From positions 1-32,298 of the forward strand of contig PLLR01000064.1 of NCBI GenBank assembly GCA_003141335.1: a DNA stretch of 32,298 bases. The letters run 5' to 3'. This document shows positions 29,471 through 32,298 of this stretch, piece by piece. The notes beneath the pieces were generated by a model. That model searched no databases. It saw only the letters and a list, made by a program, of their open reading frames with translations, and was not told the DNA's origin. The translations under genes and the position numbers were made by a program. Numbering within the stretch: position 1 is the stretch's first letter; each line of letters begins with the position of its first letter. Source of the DNA: Methanoregula sp. GTDB lineage: Archaea > Halobacteriota > Methanomicrobia > Methanomicrobiales > Methanospirillaceae.

Positions 29471-30628
29471 ATGACGTTTCAAAGTATCTGTGCAGTCAAG
29501 GGTGTAAAAGCATATGGGATGAAAGAAGGAAAGTTCGGGCTGACACTCATCCGTGCAAGCGGAACAGCAGCTGGTGTATTTACCGAAAATCTTGTCAAAG
29601 CAGCTCCCATTGAACTTATGCGCAAACAGATAAAAAAGGGGACAATGGAAGCAGTAATCGCAAACAGCGGGTGTGCCAATGCCTACACCGGAAAAAGAGG
29701 ATATTCAGATGCTGTTGCGATGACCGGGTTTGCAGGTTCTGCACTGGGTGTTGAACCGGATCAGGTTGGCGTTGCCAGTACAGGAGTCATTGGACGGTAT
29801 CTCGATCTCCCGCTTATTCAACGCCAGTGTGAGGCAATTGCACCGAAGATCGAATGTACCCAAGAAGCTGAAAACCTTGCAGCCCAGGCCATTTTGACGA
29901 CCGATACGTTTCCCAAACATGCACTCGTACAAAAAGAAACGTTCACTATTGGGGGAATTACCAAGGGAAGCGGGATGATCGCACCGAACATGGGGACAAT
30001 GCTCGCATTTATCTATACCGATGCGGATATCGGTGCAAAACCCCTGACGCAAGCCATCAAACTAGCTACCAGACGCACATTCAACCGCGTCGTCGTTGAT
30101 GGGGATATGAGTACGAATGATATTGCGCTTTGCACAGCAACAGGGGAATCAGGAAAGGTAAATCCTGCTGAGTTTTCACGTGCTCTTGAGGAGTGCTGTC
30201 GTTTGCTTGCACAGCAGATCGCGGCAGATGGTGAAGGTGCTACAAAATTAATAGAGGTGACCGTGAAGGGAGCGCAAAAGGAAGACGCGGCCGCAAAAGT
30301 TGCCCGCACCGTTATTGAGTCGCCCCTGGTAAAGACTGCTGTCTATGGGGAAGATCCAAACTGGGGAAGAGTGGTTGCAGCGGCCGGGCGTGCGGGTGTT
30401 GAGTTTGATCCGAATGCAATTTCACTCTGGATCAGCGATGGTACTGAGAGGTATCCGCTGGTCAGGTCCGGAGAGATTATCGCAGATCTGAAGAAGGCAA
30501 AAGGGGCAATGCACGGTAGGAAAGTGGTCTTTATTCTTGACCTTGCAGCGGGAAAAGAAGAAGCAACCGCATGGGGCTGCGATCTCACCGAACGCTACGT
30601 TGAGATCAACGGGAGGTACACCACATGA
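29471..30628 (+). CDS. argJ: Glutamate N-acetyltransferase / amino-acid acetyltransferase ArgJ, 385 aa
   Basis: [29 protein letters not shown] (autocleavage Thr), [28 protein letters not shown]. Confidence 0.96.
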   Translation: MTFQSICAVKGVKAYGMKEGKFGLTLIRASGTAAGVFTENLVKAAPIELMRKQIKKGTMEAVIANSGCANAYTGKRGYSDAVAMTGFAGSALGVEPDQVGVASTGVIGRYLDLPLIQRQCEAIAPKIECTQEAENLAAQAILTTDTFPKHALVQKETFTIGGITKGSGMIAPNMGTMLAFIYTDADIGAKPLTQAIKLATRRTFNRVVVDGDMSTNDIALCTATGESGKVNPAEFSRALEECCRLLAQQIAADGEGATKLIEVTVKGAQKEDAAAKVARTVIESPLVKTAVYGEDPNWGRVVAAAGRAGVEFDPNAISLWISDGTERYPLVRSGEIIADLKKAKGAMHGRKVVFILDLAAGKEEATAWGCDLTERYVEINGRYTT

Positions 30629-31500
30629 TGAAGCGCGAGGATGTTCTTATGGAGGCGCTGCCCTACATCCAGCAGTTCCATGGCAAGACTATCGTGATCA
30701 AGCTCGGTGGGCATGCGATGGTGGACCCGGTTGTCCTCGAAAATGCCATCCGGGATGCAGTACTCCTCCATTACGTGGGAATTCGCGTGGTACTTGTGCA
30801 CGGGGGTGGCCCTGAAATATCTGAAAAGATGAAGGCGATGGGCAAAGAATCCGTCTTTATCGGGGGACTGCGGGTGACTGACCCGGAAACCCTCGAGATC
30901 GCCCAGATGGTTCTTGTTGGTAAGATCAACGCCGGGATTGTGTCCCTGATCGCTAAATGCGGCGCCCGTGGTGTCGGGCTCTCGGGCAGTGACGGCAACC
31001 TGATCATCGCAAAGAAGATGGATCTCCAGAAAATAGAGATCGGGGGTGTGCAGAAAGAAGTTGATCTCGGGCATGTCGGCGAGATCGAATGCATCGATCC
31101 GGCAATCCTGAACACGCTGCTCGATACGAGTTATATTCCGGTTGTCGCACCGATAGCGATTGATCGTTCTGGCAGGAGTTTAAACATCAATGCCGACACG
31201 GCAGCCGGCGATATTGCCGTTGCACTCAAAGCCTACAAACTCGTGAATATGACTGATGTAGACGGGGTTATGGACGCAAAACGGACTATGGTATACCGGA
31301 AACTGACCATCAATGAAGCGAATGCCATGCGGAAATCCGGGGCGATTGGTGAAGGGATGATCCCGAAAGTGAGTTCGGTGATCAGGGCAGTAGAAAATGG
31401 CGTGAATTATGCGCATATCATCAATGGCAACACCGAGCACAATCTCATTCTCGAACTCTTCACCCGAGACGGTGTCGGGACGATGATCTCCTTAAAATAA
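30625..31500 (+). CDS. argB: Acetylglutamate kinase, 291 aa
   Basis: [66 protein letters not shown] overlap with argJ. Confidence 0.96.
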   Translation: MMKREDVLMEALPYIQQFHGKTIVIKLGGHAMVDPVVLENAIRDAVLLHYVGIRVVLVHGGGPEISEKMKAMGKESVFIGGLRVTDPETLEIAQMVLVGKINAGIVSLIAKCGARGVGLSGSDGNLIIAKKMDLQKIEIGGVQKEVDLGHVGEIECIDPAILNTLLDTSYIPVVAPIAIDRSGRSLNINADTAAGDIAVALKAYKLVNMTDVDGVMDAKRTMVYRKLTINEANAMRKSGAIGEGMIPKVSSVIRAVENGVNYAHIINGNTEHNLILELFTRDGVGTMISLK

Positions 31501-31568
31501 CCGTTTAAAAAAATTACAGAGCGGCATTTTATTAAAGCATAATATCAAATTTCTAGAGAGGTTACGGA

Positions 31569-31997
31569 ATGGACAATACGCTGAAGATAGTTTCAGGTGT
31601 AGTTATTGCGGTGCTGGCTGCCTGTGTGGTATTTTTTGTTATCTTCAATCAATCAGTAATAACGGTGTCACCTTCAGCGGATACTTCAGTTCAGAGTAAG
31701 GTTACGGTCTATTTCTTTTACGGTGAAGAATGCCCGCATTGCCATAACGTGATGCCGTTCATCCAGAATCTTTCAATAAAATATCCTGATGTGGATTTCC
31801 AGATCCTCGAGACCTGGCATAACGAGACCAATGCTAATTTTTTCAATATGATGAACGATCAGTTCCGGGTACCAAATAATAAAAGAGGTGTCCCGGAAGT
31901 AATGGTGGTCGGAAATAATACTCCTCTTATCGGAGAAGGTGACATTCCTGCATACCTAGAAGGCGTCATTCTCGAACAATTAAAAAAAAAGCAGTAA
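31569..31997 (+). CDS. Membrane-anchored thioredoxin-like protein with CPHC motif, 142 aa (0-frame product)
   Basis: N-terminal TM LKIVSGVVIAVLAACVVFFVIF then VTVYFFYGEECPHCHNVMPFIQNLSIKYPDVDFQILETWHNETN...GVPEVMVVGNNTPLIGEGDI. Confidence 0.85.
   Translation: MDNTLKIVSGVVIAVLAACVVFFVIFNQSVITVSPSADTSVQSKVTVYFFYGEECPHCHNVMPFIQNLSIKYPDVDFQILETWHNETNANFFNMMNDQFRVPNNKRGVPEVMVVGNNTPLIGEGDIPAYLEGVILEQLKKKQ
31982..31991 (+). other. Candidate -1 frameshift/slippage site: A9 run ending in A_AAA_AAG heptamer (31985-31991), one codon before the TAA stop
   Basis: 0 frame: CAA TTA AAA AAA AAG CAG TAA; -1 frame: AAA AAA GCA GTA ACT GAT GGA ACG ... continues into a second thioredoxin-like domain. Confidence 0.5.
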
Positions 31998-32298
31998 CTG
32001 ATGGAACGGAATTTCATAAGACCACTTTTTCATCAAATGTTACATCACTAAACGCGACCATCAGCGCATTTTATTTCTATGGTGACGGCTGCAGCCATTG
32101 CGAGAAGGTAAAACCCCTAATCGCAGATCTCCGCGAGAAATACCCCGAACTCGATATACAGATGTTGGAAGTCTACAATAACGTGACAAATCAGGAGACG
32201 TTTGCCCGGATGAGCCGACAGTACGGTGTCAGCAGTCCAGGAGTGCCAACAATCTATATCGGTACTACTGCAATGGTCGGGGATGTTGATATTAAAAA
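31991..32298 (+). CDS. Second thioredoxin-like domain (CSHC) in the -1 frame, no canonical start codon; runs off right edge
   Basis: Manual translation: AVTDGTEFHKTTFSSNVTSLNATISAFYFYGDGCSHCEKVKPLIADLREKYPELDIQMLEVYNNVTNQETFARMSRQYGVSSPGVPTIYIGTTAMVGDVDIK. Open from after TGA at 31940-31942; no ATG/GTG/TTG before the domain. Confidence 0.72.

Noticed and set aside
32001-32051. ATG at 32001 as an independent start for the second thioredoxin-like domain
   Set aside because: Wrong frame: it encodes MERNFIRPLFHQMLHH then TAA and cannot reach the CSHC domain.

Overview
This 32.3 kb window looks like a chromosomal segment of a hydrogenotrophic methanogenic archaeon, tentatively Methanomicrobiales (Methanoregula-like). 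The inference rests on gene content: PolD small subunit, CofH-type F420 enzymes, archaeal RibC/RibH, COG3199 ATP-NAD kinase and TrpB2. It is mostly housekeeping DNA. I could not find a CRISPR array, tRNA, rRNA, transposon or prophage. Contents in order: a partial multi-PAS/wHTH sensor (missing from the ORF track because it runs off the left edge); a zinc-knuckle microprotein plus wHTH pair; an orphan hydrogenase-maturation protease; PolD DP1; LysE; signal peptidase; two CofH-like radical SAM paralogues flanking an inverted DUF1805 gene; an MBL/DUF123/iron-sulfur flavoprotein operon; thiC; purE; aminotransferase V-ribC-ribH-aspartate aminotransferase; a methyltransferase; a Yip1/COG1361/ABC exporter operon; a two-gene glycine-zipper/helical operon; trpB2 plus NAD kinase; acs plus an OFA-family transporter; a DraG-like ADP-ribosylglycohydrolase; argC-CBS-argJ-argB; and a tandem thioredoxin-like locus at the right edge. 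The most interesting signals are: (1) a likely -1 frameshift (canonical A_AAA_AAG heptamer within an A9 run) joining two tandem thioredoxin-like domains, the second of which has no in-frame ATG/GTG/TTG start; (2) TGTACA boxes upstream of trpB2, resembling TrpY TRP boxes; (3) the paired, motif-divergent CofH paralogues.
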